Below are positions 7,325 to 14,104 of a stretch of DNA of 15,757 bases, in pieces (the stretch's first letter is position 1; the number at the start of each line of letters is the position of its first letter). The DNA comes from JAYSRU01 sp043720875 (GTDB lineage Bacteria; Bacteroidota; Bacteroidia; Flavobacteriales_D; Crocinitomicaceae). A program made the translations under genes and the position numbers. Under the pieces are notes generated by a model. The model was not told the DNA's origin. It worked only from the letters and a program-made list of their open reading frames with translations, and made no database searches. Where the stretch lies: positions 1-15,757 of the forward strand of contig JAYSRU010000090.1 in NCBI GenBank assembly GCA_043720875.1. Reading direction: 5' to 3'.

Positions 7325-7885
7325 TTACTTTTTCGTGCACGTATACACAAACGCTGGAGGCAAATTCAAGAGTGCGAAATTTAACGACATGTCTTTGAAT
7401 TTTTTCTTTAAATGTCTGCGAGAGGTAAGCGTATATTGAAATTGAATGTACTTACCGTTTTTCTTTAAAACAAGGTCAGAAGCTTTAAGAATGCTTTCTA
7501 TTAATGCTTTAGGAAAGTTTGCTAAGGGAAGTGATGAGATAATGTAATCTACTTCTCCAAGGTTATGCGTTTTAACATAATCAGCGACAGAATCTGCAGA
7601 TCCTTTAATGAGTATAACACGTGGGTCTGTTATGTCTTTTTTGAGTTTCTCGAAAAATGTATCGTTCAATTCATACACAATCAGTTGTGCGTCGGGTAAC
7701 ATTTTTTCAAGAATCATTTTTGTAAAAACCCCATTACCTGGTCCAAATTCTACAATCAATTTTGCTTGCGCGAAATCAACGTGTTTCAACATTTTCTTGG
7801 CAAGAAATTTACTGCTCGGTGCTAATGCGCCAACCATTTTCATTTCTTTGAAAAAAGAACCAATAAAGGATGTTTTTGAACTCAT
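7325..7885 (-). CDS. PmtA-like SAM-dependent methyltransferase (phospholipid N-methyltransferase family)
   Basis: The 186-aa protein has the class I SAM-binding motif I as V-E46-F-G-P-G-N-G52, followed by the acidic motif II residue E72 (IVYELN). A catalytic-region motif S117-S-L-P-L-A-N-F-P follows. This arrangement, and the N-terminal FFKEMKMVGALAPSS, is that of the PmtA/KsgA-related group annotated as phosphatidylethanolamine or phospholipid N-methyltransferases. A substrate other than phosphatidylethanolamine remains possible. The start at 7885 gives the usual N-terminus. The gene is the third in a minus-strand run, 23 nt after the dihydroorotase-like gene, and is likely co-transcribed with it. 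It would act at the inner face of the cytoplasmic membrane. Confidence 0.82.
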   Translation of the reverse strand: MSSKTSFIGSFFKEMKMVGALAPSSKFLAKKMLKHVDFAQAKLIVEFGPGNGVFTKMILEKMLPDAQLIVYELNDTFFEKLKKDITDPRVILIKGSADSVADYVKTHNLGEVDYIISSLPLANFPKALIESILKASDLVLKKNGKYIQFQYTLTSRRHLKKKFKDMSLNFALLNLPPAFVYTCTKK

Positions 7886-7908
7886 AGGGGATATAATGGG
7901 TGTGTTGG

Positions 7909-9171
7909 TTAATCTTCTTTGAGTGCTAATTTACTATTATTGATGACTCCATAAACATTACCAATCAAGTTTTTATCAAGAAAAGGTGAATTTATTGATT
8001 TTGAAAGGTTGTTTTTCGTTGTAAACATCCATTCTTGGGTTGGATTGAATAGCGTGAGGTCTGCTGCTGCGCCAATTTCAATCGCTTGCGCGTCTAAGCC
8101 ATAAACCGCTCTTGGTCCATGACTCAATTTTGAGATGACCGTGGCTAAATCAAATTCTTTGCAAGTTCCCAATGCGCCAAATAAGGTTTGTAATTGGATT
8201 GAACCAAAATTTGCATTGTCAAATTCTAAAACGGTTTCTTCTGTATCGTTTGGACGATGGTCACTCACAATCGCATCTAAAACACCATCTTTCAAGCCTT
8301 TCCATAAGGCAACACGATCTTCTTCTGTGCGTAACACTGGAAGCACCTTGAAATTAGTATCAAACTCTAAAACTTCATTTTCAGTAAACACTAAATTCAT
8401 GACGTGGGCATCTGCCGTGATGTTGAGTCCGTCTTTTTTTGCTTGTTGAATTAAGGAAACGCTTTTGGCACAAGATACGCCTGTGATGTGAAGGTTGGCG
8501 TTGGTATATTTTGCGATGGAAATTGTCTTTTCCAAATCGATTACTTCTGATATAAAGGGATCAGCCTTGATTCCGGTTTTAACGCTCGCTAATCCATCGT
8601 TGACCATTCCATCATTCGCAATGCTCGTATTACGCGCGAAAATCATAATTCTTCCACCAAAATTTTGGGTGTAGTTTAAAGCGCGAAAACAAATTCCTGC
8701 ACTCAAGGGGTGTGTGTCGTCCGAAAACATACGTGCACCAGCCGTAAACATGTCAAACATTTCTGCTAATTCAGTTCCTTCTTGCTTCTTGGTTACAGCG
8801 CCAATCGGGTGAATACGCGCCACGTGCGTGGAAGCTTTCGAAAGTTGGTATTCAATGCTCGTTTTTGAATCGGTTACGGGTATACCCATTGGCACATTGG
8901 CCACATGTGTAAATCCTCCTGCTTCGGCGCAATTCAATCCCGAATCTATGGTTTCTTTGTGTTCAAATCCTGGATCTCCAAAACTCGCTTTCAAATCGAA
9001 CCAACCTAAACTCACGTGTAAGTTTTCTTGTGCAATCGTTTTGGCTTCCGAGTCCTCAATTACATCTTCAATGTGCGTAATTATTCCATGGTCGATTAAG
9101 ATGTCTTTTTTCTGTTGGTTAAAAGACGAGCGCTGATCTACAATTACAACTTGTTTGAGTAAGATTTTCAT
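7909..9171 (-). CDS. Dihydroorotase-like protein lacking the metal-binding histidines
   Basis: The 420-aa protein has the full amidohydrolase/dihydroorotase layout: D59...DPGFEHKET, HPIGAVTK (121-128), GARMFSDD (145-152), LHITGVSC (227-234), AIVSDHRPND (300-309), HGPRAVYGL (351-359). However, the H-x-H-x-R motif near residue 60 reads K61-x-S63-x-G65. The histidine expected near 178-180 falls in IFAR, and the one in 'HitHvST' is G231. Only the aspartates (D151 or D152, and D304) remain of the zinc site. It is therefore probably not an active dihydroorotase. In other bacteria, inactive PyrC' paralogues serve as structural partners of aspartate carbamoyltransferase (known); applying that here is inference. 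MKILLKQ at 9171 was chosen as the start over an in-frame ATG at 9228, which lies inside the preceding gene. The upstream gene ends 25 nt away. Confidence 0.88.
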   Translation of the reverse strand: MKILLKQVVIVDQRSSFNQQKKDILIDHGIITHIEDVIEDSEAKTIAQENLHVSLGWFDLKASFGDPGFEHKETIDSGLNCAEAGGFTHVANVPMGIPVTDSKTSIEYQLSKASTHVARIHPIGAVTKKQEGTELAEMFDMFTAGARMFSDDTHPLSAGICFRALNYTQNFGGRIMIFARNTSIANDGMVNDGLASVKTGIKADPFISEVIDLEKTISIAKYTNANLHITGVSCAKSVSLIQQAKKDGLNITADAHVMNLVFTENEVLEFDTNFKVLPVLRTEEDRVALWKGLKDGVLDAIVSDHRPNDTEETVLEFDNANFGSIQLQTLFGALGTCKEFDLATVISKLSHGPRAVYGLDAQAIEIGAAADLTLFNPTQEWMFTTKNNLSKSINSPFLDKNLIGNVYGVINNSKLALKED

Positions 9172-9196
9172 ACGATATTCGGATTTTGGTGCAAGC

Positions 9197-11233
9197 TTAT
9201 TTAATAAATTTGATGAGTGCCATTTCAATAAGTAAGAAGAGTAATGCTAAAAACAAGCAAAGTCTCCAATATTCTTTTGTTGTGGATAAATTGATTTCTA
9301 GTAAGTTGGCTCCACTAACGAGCGTATTTAATTTCACGTTTTTGATGCCGCTAAGTTCAAATAAATTTTCAATTTCAGCGGTCGAATAGCTTTCGCAATT
9401 ACTTTCAGCGCGGTTATAGTTCAATGCAATCTCTGCAATTTTGTTGCTTCCGGCTAAGGTAAATACGCCTGGACTCAAAGCTTCTAATGCATTATCGTTG
9501 GCCAAAGAGAAAATCGTTTTTCCATCTATTTCCATGCGTTCCGGAATAAAATCAATGGTTTCGTTTTTCAAATGAATGGCTTCTTCCGGATTTGCGAGCA
9601 AAGGCAAGGGGTACGTGTTTTCTTCGCCAACCGTGAAACTCAAGGCTTTACTGTTCTGACTCAATTCTGCTACGCGAATAAGTAGGGTAGAGTAGAGCGC
9701 ATCGCTTACAAAGGTTCCGAAACTTGGAGTTAAGGCAGCGCCAAACAGGTAATTTTTTCGTGCACCCAAAGATGCGGCGAACAAGGTGGCTCCATTTTGA
9801 AGAAAAATTAATGGTTTTGCATTGGTGTTTTTGGCAATGGTGTACGTTTTACTGAATGCAGGCAAGTTTAATTGCGTCGGCTTTTTCTCGAATACGTTTT
9901 CAAAAAATGGATCGTCGTAGGCAATGGATTTTATTTTGGTAGCAGCGTTTTGAATTCCGCCCAATTGGGGTAAACCAAGTTTGCTTAAACAAGCGTTCCA
10001 AGAAGAGAAGTCTATGTTTTCGCCTGGAAACAGTAAGACTGATCCACCTTTTTTGCTAAAGGCAACCAATTGTTCTGCCAAGCCACTCGAAATGGAATTC
10101 AAGCCATTCAAAACTATGACGTTTTTACCATTTAAAGCATCCGGACTAAAGGATCCTTCAGGTATAACTTGGGTAGTGAAATAGGTATCCAAACTGTAAA
10201 CCAGCGGAATGCTTTCTTGAGCAGATTCACCGTTGAGCACCACAAGGTCGATGTGTTTTTTTACTTCATAACTAAAGTAGTAACTGTCGTCGAAGGTAAT
10301 TTCGCTGTCTTGCACTTTTACACAACCATTTTTCCATCCTTCACTTTGTTCGGTGTAACTCAGGGTTACGATTGCCTCATTTTTGTTCGTAAATTCTACA
10401 AATAAACTTCGGTTGATGTCGCTAATTTTTACGTTTACTTCGGTGTTGATGGGCGATAAGATGTTTTGTTTGACGCGGATAAATAATTCGTTGACTGTTC
10501 CCGCTTTGCGAAAGGGCGAGGCAAACCAAACGCTGTCAATGTATACGTTTTGTTTGTTTTGTGCCACAATTTGAATGGGGTAATAGCTTGCATTTTCATC
10601 CTTTTCTAGCGCGTCCATTTTAGCGGTGCTTTTTTGAAAATCGGAGAGAAAGATATAACTGCGTTGTCCAATTTTCTCGAGTTGTGCATCTATCGAATTC
10701 AAGCGTTCGCGTTGCCAATTTAAGATCGTTTCACTTTTGCGGGTGAGTGCTGAAGTTTTGATGTTGTCAATGCGCTCCAACGCGTCGGTGGCGTTACACA
10801 ACTGATTTTCACTACCACTCAAGGCATTGGTGGTTATGAGGTAACGTGTATTATTGGGCGATTTTTTAATGATTTTTTTTGCAGCTTCTTTGGCTTCGCT
10901 CAAGAGTTCTCCGTCGGTTCCTTTCAGCGTCATAGAAAAAGAATTGTCTACATAAATGGCCAGCACATTGGCGCCATTTTTTGAGGTAGCGGTGTTCGGG
11001 ATAAAAGGTTGTGCAAATCCTAAGACTAACAAAGTTATGGCTAAGCAGCGCGCAATAAGTACAAGCAGGTGTTTTAGTTTTTTGGTAGACTTAGATTCCT
11101 GGTCCAATTTTTTTACAAACTGGAGGTTCGAGAAATATAGTCGTTTGTACTTACGGAGGTTATAAAAATGCAGAAATATCGGTAACGCAAGCGTAAAAAG
11201 TGCGAATAAAAAACCTGGATATGCAAATTTCAT
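9197..11233 (-). CDS. BatA-type VWA-domain membrane protein
   Basis: The 678-aa protein starts MKFAYPGFLFALFTLALPIFLHF, the typical BatA N-terminal domain. A basic segment (NLRKYKRLYFSNLQFVKKL) and a second membrane helix (about 55-75) follow. A von Willebrand A-type domain then carries the metal site D96-N-S-F-S100. The long middle part is periplasm-like and includes a glutamine-amidotransferase-like stretch (GSVLLFPGENIDFSSW). A last membrane helix lies at the extreme C-terminus (LFLALLFLLIEMALIKFIK). BatA-like proteins are linked to aerotolerance and envelope homeostasis in Bacteroidota, but the mechanism is not settled. The start at 11233 was chosen because the extended form (to 11347) adds a sequence atypical of the family and would cross the TATATTTG promoter element. 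It heads the operon with the dihydroorotase-like and methyltransferase genes. Confidence 0.87.
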   Translation of the reverse strand: MKFAYPGFLFALFTLALPIFLHFYNLRKYKRLYFSNLQFVKKLDQESKSTKKLKHLLVLIARCLAITLLVLGFAQPFIPNTATSKNGANVLAIYVDNSFSMTLKGTDGELLSEAKEAAKKIIKKSPNNTRYLITTNALSGSENQLCNATDALERIDNIKTSALTRKSETILNWQRERLNSIDAQLEKIGQRSYIFLSDFQKSTAKMDALEKDENASYYPIQIVAQNKQNVYIDSVWFASPFRKAGTVNELFIRVKQNILSPINTEVNVKISDINRSLFVEFTNKNEAIVTLSYTEQSEGWKNGCVKVQDSEITFDDSYYFSYEVKKHIDLVVLNGESAQESIPLVYSLDTYFTTQVIPEGSFSPDALNGKNVIVLNGLNSISSGLAEQLVAFSKKGGSVLLFPGENIDFSSWNACLSKLGLPQLGGIQNAATKIKSIAYDDPFFENVFEKKPTQLNLPAFSKTYTIAKNTNAKPLIFLQNGATLFAASLGARKNYLFGAALTPSFGTFVSDALYSTLLIRVAELSQNSKALSFTVGEENTYPLPLLANPEEAIHLKNETIDFIPERMEIDGKTIFSLANDNALEALSPGVFTLAGSNKIAEIALNYNRAESNCESYSTAEIENLFELSGIKNVKLNTLVSGANLLEINLSTTKEYWRLCLFLALLFLLIEMALIKFIK

Positions 11234-11238
11234 GAGCC

Positions 11239-11246
11239 CAAATATA
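11239..11246 (-). promoter_or_regulatory. -7 element (TATATTTG) directly in front of the BatA-like start
   Basis: On the minus strand TATATTTG matches the Bacteroidota -7 consensus. It ends only 5 nt before the ATG at 11233. Transcription would begin at or very near the A of the start codon, implying a leaderless mRNA. No clear -33 TTTG lies about 20 nt upstream. Confidence 0.45.
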
Positions 11247-11366
11247 AGGTTTGTTCGCGTAAAAAAATAACCTTCGTTTATAATTTGTGCAACAGGTTTA
11301 TAAAATTGAATAACATAAAGTCCTAATACCTGTTTTTTGGCGCCCAATTCCAGCCATTTGCTGTAT

Positions 11367-11384
11367 TCCCGATAAAAATCGGGA
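11367..11384. repeat. Short perfect hairpin (TCCCGAT-AAAA-ATCGGGA)
   Basis: A 7-bp perfect stem has a 4-nt loop. It lies upstream of the BatA-like gene in the non-coding stretch 11234-11682. It has no adjacent T-run, so it is more like a dispersed palindrome than a terminator. Apart from this, the -7 element and weak inverted pairs, I see no gene in that stretch. Confidence 0.5.
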
Positions 11385-11682
11385 GATGCCGCTACTGTCT
11401 GGGGTCGAGCTAACGGTTGAGGTTAAAAACATTCGTTAAGTCACCGATTTTGGAAATATAAGCTATCGATTCGTTTAAATTTGTATTCAATTGCTAGTTT
11501 TGAGCCTAAAGCCTGACGTTAAACCCATTTTCAACTCAAAAGTAAGTGACCGCAAGGGAAATAATGCTCACTTTCAACAAATAATTAAACCATAACGTGA
11601 AACCTCGAAGTATCTTGCCTAGTTCAAAATCATCAAAGCCGATTACGATCGATTTTGTGATTGATTATATGTTAGTTGCGAA

Positions 11683-11752
11683 ATTTGTGTATAGCGGAAA
11701 TAAACGCACCACGAAGTAGCAGCGCAGCTAATTGCGTTTAGCGATACGTCAG
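11683..11752. other. attC-like imperfect hairpin 1 (upstream of the interrupted gene)
   Basis: TGTGTATAGC (11686-11695) pairs with GCGATACGTCA (11741-11751), with one bulge and a mismatch. Inside it, TAAACGCA (11701-11708) pairs perfectly with TGCGTTTA (11733-11740), and TAGC (11717-11720) pairs with GCTA (11727-11730). The long, bulged stem and its place 30 nt before a cassette-sized gene recall integron attC sites. The terminal boxes are degenerate: there is no good RYYYAAC, and GTC replaces the GTT. It shares TTGTGTAT with site 2. Confidence 0.45.
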
Positions 11753-11923
11753 TAGAGATACAAAGAAACCAACTCCATAGGCATGAATAGTAAAAAAGTA
11801 AGTGAGGCAATATTAGCATATCAAGGCTTGTTAAAATTATTAGGTCAAGATTGGATAGAGACAACATATCGAAGTCCTGTTAAATCTGATAAAGAACTCG
11901 AAACAGAAGTTATCTGAAATTAT

Positions 11924-12178
11924 ATGCATATTGAATCAATGATTTGTTTATGGGAAGATATTCAACTGATTAAAAATATTTGTGGGTTTGATAAATTATT
12001 TCTAAAACTTAAAGATGGTTTGCGAAATCAAAATGTTGATTTAGAAATTTCAATTGCTGCTGATATAATTCGTTGTGAAGGCGAATCTTTTGAATTTGAA
12101 CCTTTGGTAGAAAATGGACCTAACCATTCAGATTGTAAATTTAAAGTTCCTGGTAATAACTCTTGGGTATATGTATAA
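11924..12178 (+). CDS. Middle fragment of the interrupted gene
   Basis: This 84-aa open stretch (MHIESMICLWEDIQLIKN... to ...NNSWVYV) is probably not an independent gene. It is in frame with the fragments on both sides. It is listed only because an automatic annotation could call it separately. There is no convincing ribosome-binding site before the ATG. Confidence 0.35.
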   Translation: MHIESMICLWEDIQLIKNICGFDKLFLKLKDGLRNQNVDLEISIAADIIRCEGESFEFEPLVENGPNHSDCKFKVPGNNSWVYV

Positions 12179-12214
12179 ATAACCAGAAGAAGTGATTCAC
12201 AAACAAATTCTGAA

Positions 12215-12805
12215 ATGTATGAATTCGGGAATGAATTAGCCAAACTTGTTTCGTTAATAAATCCCCAAAAACGTTGTGTTGTTGTATTAAAAAAAGAGAT
12301 TACTCGTGAAGAATATATAAAAATTTCTAATTGGCTTAATTCAAAACCTGTTGAAGGTGACTTTTTAGACATTGCAACATATTTTACCGTGCCACTTAAT
12401 ACTGATGATTCTATAAGAGCACTAAGTCTTGTTTCCGTTCCGATATTAATAAGAAGTTTTATGGAATTTGATGGTTCCCAAGGTGTCTGTTATATTTATC
12501 TCAATGACGAATTCAAAAGAATCTTAAAAGGTAAAAAAGATCAATTACCCAAAAACGAGCAAGCGATTGTTTTTCTTGACTTGTCAAGTGTTTTGGGGCG
12601 ATTGTCATATAATAAACCCAAGATAGTTTTCGGTCAATCTATAAATCACTTTAGCGCCGTCGCTATATTCAAAGATGGAGAATATTCGAATGGCTTTACT
12701 AGAGAAATGGAAATTGTAAATAATTCCCAATCAACAAATAGACTTAATTCGTTCAGTATAGCATTTCTAGAAAAATTAACTGTTGCAAGAAGACCTAAAA
12801 GTTAA
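12215..12805 (+). CDS. C-terminal fragment of the interrupted gene
   Basis: The 196-aa open stretch (MYEFGNELAKLVSLINPQKR...) is the longest intact part of the interrupted frame and has no recognisable family. It is soluble, with a mixed alpha/beta pattern and several short hydrophobic strands (RCVVVLKKEI, QAIVFLDLSSVLG, KIVFGQSINHFSAVAIF). The twelve codons between the TAA and this ATG (ITRRSDSQTNSE) also read as protein, so the true upstream end is the start at 11783. It may be translated from its own ATG, but there is no evident ribosome-binding site. Confidence 0.45.
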   Translation: MYEFGNELAKLVSLINPQKRCVVVLKKEITREEYIKISNWLNSKPVEGDFLDIATYFTVPLNTDDSIRALSLVSVPILIRSFMEFDGSQGVCYIYLNDEFKRILKGKKDQLPKNEQAIVFLDLSSVLGRLSYNKPKIVFGQSINHFSAVAIFKDGEYSNGFTREMEIVNNSQSTNRLNSFSIAFLEKLTVARRPKS

Positions 12806-12822
12806 GATGGCACAAATACGTC

Positions 12823-12929
12823 TACTAACATTGTGTATGCTATTTGGATCATCAGGGTCAAATAGTTCACGTATAACCTTGAACTGCACTGGCTCGGATG
12901 CCAAACATCGCATACACGGCACGTTGTGG
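12823..12929. other. attC-like imperfect hairpin 2
   Basis: The outer boxes are TACTAAC (12823-12829) and GTTGTGG (12923-12929), resembling the inverted AAC/GTT core sites of integron attC. Inside, GTGTATGC (12833-12840) pairs perfectly with GCATACAC (12910-12917). TTGG (12844-12847) pairs with CCAA (12901-12904), ATC (12848-12850) with GAT (12897-12899), and AGTTCA (12864-12869) with TGAACT (12880-12885). Total span is 107 nt, within the attC size range. It begins 18 nt after the stop of the interrupted gene. The short ORF (12783-12983) read across it is not credible. Confidence 0.6.
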
Positions 12930-12974
12930 GGAATTATAGAAATAACATGTTGGGTAAATATATTTTTACTTATA

Positions 12975-13006
12975 TTTGTTTAATTGTAATTATATGATTA
13001 CATTTG
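12975..13006 (+). promoter_or_regulatory. Canonical Bacteroidota promoter (TTTG-N20-TACATTTG)
   Basis: A -33 TTTG (12975-12978), a 20-nt spacer and a -7 TACATTTG (12999-13006) match the phylum's consensus. Transcription should start near 13012, about 20 nt before the ATG at 13032. It lies inside the cassette-like unit, so the HTH gene carries its own promoter. The -33 TTTG is itself the end of a TATATTTG (12971-12978) that could act as an alternative -7. Confidence 0.75.
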
Positions 13007-13031
13007 GTGCGAATATTAAAATAGTAATGAT

Positions 13032-13619
13032 ATGAATTGGCATCAAAGATTTAAAGAAATGAAAGATGGATTAGGTTATACTAATTCAGATATTGCTGAG
13101 ATTACTGGAAATACAGCAGATAGTATAAAGTCATCGACACAGCCAAATAAAGAATTACCGAGATGGTTAAGATTGGCAATTGTTATTTATGAGACTACAA
13201 AAAGTAAATCAGAAACAGTAGAGATGCTTCAAAAAAAGACTAAAAAAGATGTCTTTAATTTCATAAAGAGTCGTCTTTCTTTTGACGATAAAATTCTAAG
13301 TCAATTAAGGCATATTGATGTAGAAGAGATGAAAAAAGAACACCGAAGATTTGAAATGTCAGGATACGAAAGTAATAAAGGTGAATGTACTCTTCATAAC
13401 CAGAGCATACTTAATGAATTTGCTGATTTAGGAATATATGATTATACATCTTATTTATTTTTAGACTTCTATAAAGGGAGCCCAACTTTATATATGAAAT
13501 ATTTTAGGGAAAGTGAAAACCTTGAATTCGAAATAGGTGGATACGGAACGAAAGAAATAATATATTTGATTTTCGAGAAAACAATTTTTTCGGATAAAGG
13601 AACAAGACGTAGAATATAA
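13032..13619 (+). CDS. HTH protein with an unrecognised C-terminal domain
   Basis: The 195-aa product begins MNWHQRFKEMKDGLGYTNSDIAEITGNTADSIKSSTQPN, then ELPRWLRLAIVIYE. This is the helix-turn-helix arrangement of small Bacteroidota Xre-like DNA-binding proteins (about residues 1-58). The rest (60-195) is soluble and unrecognised. A charged helical linker (KSETVEMLQKKTKKDVFNF) leads to an alpha/beta part with many Tyr/Phe (IYDYTSYLFLDFYKGSPTLYMKYF) and a basic end (KGTRRRI). It has its own strong promoter and is followed 14 nt later by a 70-aa ORF, so the two may form a unit. Together they fill the space between attC-like sites 2 and 3. A regulator or toxin-antitoxin-like role is speculation. 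Confidence 0.75.
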   Translation: MNWHQRFKEMKDGLGYTNSDIAEITGNTADSIKSSTQPNKELPRWLRLAIVIYETTKSKSETVEMLQKKTKKDVFNFIKSRLSFDDKILSQLRHIDVEEMKKEHRRFEMSGYESNKGECTLHNQSILNEFADLGIYDYTSYLFLDFYKGSPTLYMKYFRESENLEFEIGGYGTKEIIYLIFEKTIFSDKGTRRRI

Positions 13620-13633
13620 TTTTAAAAAAAAAT

Positions 13634-13846
13634 ATGCCAAATCCAAAGACTGAAATACGATTTTCAATTGAGACGATTGAAGATATGATGTTTAATAACC
13701 ATATTTATGAATATTTTGGATTCCTTGCTAAGTTAATAGAAGATGGTTTTTCCCTGTCTTTTTATCGTGATGACGAAAAATATACTGAGATTAAGTATTT
13801 AATCCATTTGAATAACTTTAAGAAGTCTTTCAAGTTTCTAAAGTAG
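13634..13846 (+). CDS. Small 70-aa protein of unknown function
   Basis: The product starts MPNPKTEIRFSIETIEDMMFNN and is rich in Phe, Tyr, Lys and Asp/Glu, ending NNFKKSFKFLK. It has no membrane segment or known motif. The ATG lies 14 nt after the HTH gene stop, behind an A-rich stretch, which fits co-transcription from the promoter at 12975-13006. Its stop is 13 nt before attC-like hairpin 3, the compact spacing seen in gene cassettes. The content looks coding, but the small size leaves doubt. Confidence 0.55.
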   Translation: MPNPKTEIRFSIETIEDMMFNNHIYEYFGFLAKLIEDGFSLSFYRDDEKYTEIKYLIHLNNFKKSFKFLK

Positions 13847-13859
13847 AAATAATAACTCC

Positions 13860-13989
13860 ACACAACAAAGTATAAAAATTATAGCCGGTTTAGTAGTAAA
13901 TTCAAGTATTGTAGCCTGCTCCAACTTTTGTGTAATTTGACAGGAATGAAGCCTGCGAACGGTTACTATTCTTATGCAAAACGTTATGC
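13860..13989. other. attC-like imperfect hairpin 3
   Basis: The outer boxes are ACACAAC (13860-13866) and GTTATGC (13983-13989). The first fits RYYYAAC with one mismatch and the second fits GTTRRRY with one mismatch. The left arm 13864-13890 (AAC...TATAA..AT...A.CCGGTT) is inverted at 13959-13985 (AACGGTTACTATTCTTAT...GTT), with bulges. An inner GCCGGTTT (13884-13891) faces AAGCCTGC (13949-13956). Span is 130 nt, close to the longest class of attC sites. A separate perfect 6-bp hairpin follows directly at 13990-14005. No T-run is present, so it is not a simple terminator. Confidence 0.65.
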
Positions 13990-14060
13990 GTCTTCTTACG
14001 AAGACCCGATACTTCCAACCTTCTTCTCGATATTTTAGCCAGAAAAGACATAATGAAAAG

Positions 14061-14068
14061 TATATTTG
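14061..14068 (+). promoter_or_regulatory. -7 promoter element (TATATTTG) of the reductase gene
   Basis: This is a perfect TAnnTTTG match 36 nt before the ATG at 14105. A TTTTAG at 14033-14038 is a degenerate -33 candidate at slightly long spacing. The reductase therefore probably has its own promoter, independent of the upstream genes. Confidence 0.6.
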
Positions 14069-14104
14069 CAACCAATTATTTTCCGGATTAAAAAACATAG
14101 ACCA

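Larger units (their letters stand above)
11783..12805 (+). pseudogene. One reading frame broken by two in-frame stops (possible PD-(D/E)xK-like protein)
   Basis: ATG at 11783, an ORF at 11924 and an ORF at 12215 are all in one frame of 341 codons. Only TGA at codon 45 (11915-11917) and TAA at codon 132 (12176-12178) interrupt it. Protein-like sequence reads straight through both stops (TEVI*NYMHIES; NSWVYV*ITRRSDS), so this is most simply one gene with two nonsense mutations. CGA>TGA and GAA>TAA would each suffice. I do not recognise the family. The order acidic D-C-K-F, a short loop, then WVYV-[E]-IT-RR resembles the core of PD-(D/E)xK-type nuclease folds, in which the TAA would replace the glutamate. 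That is a guess. The gene lies between attC-like hairpins 1 and 2, ending 18 nt before the latter. Confidence 0.65.

Noticed and set aside
11408..11524. Possible further attC-like site (AGCTAAC ... GTTAAAC, 117 nt apart)
   Set aside because: The end boxes fit, but the arms beyond AACG/CGTT barely pair. Too weak to list as a site, though worth including in an attC search.
11590..11677. CCATAAC ... GTTAGTT as another attC-like pair
   Set aside because: Only about six pairs, with one wobble, form next to the boxes and the rest does not fold.
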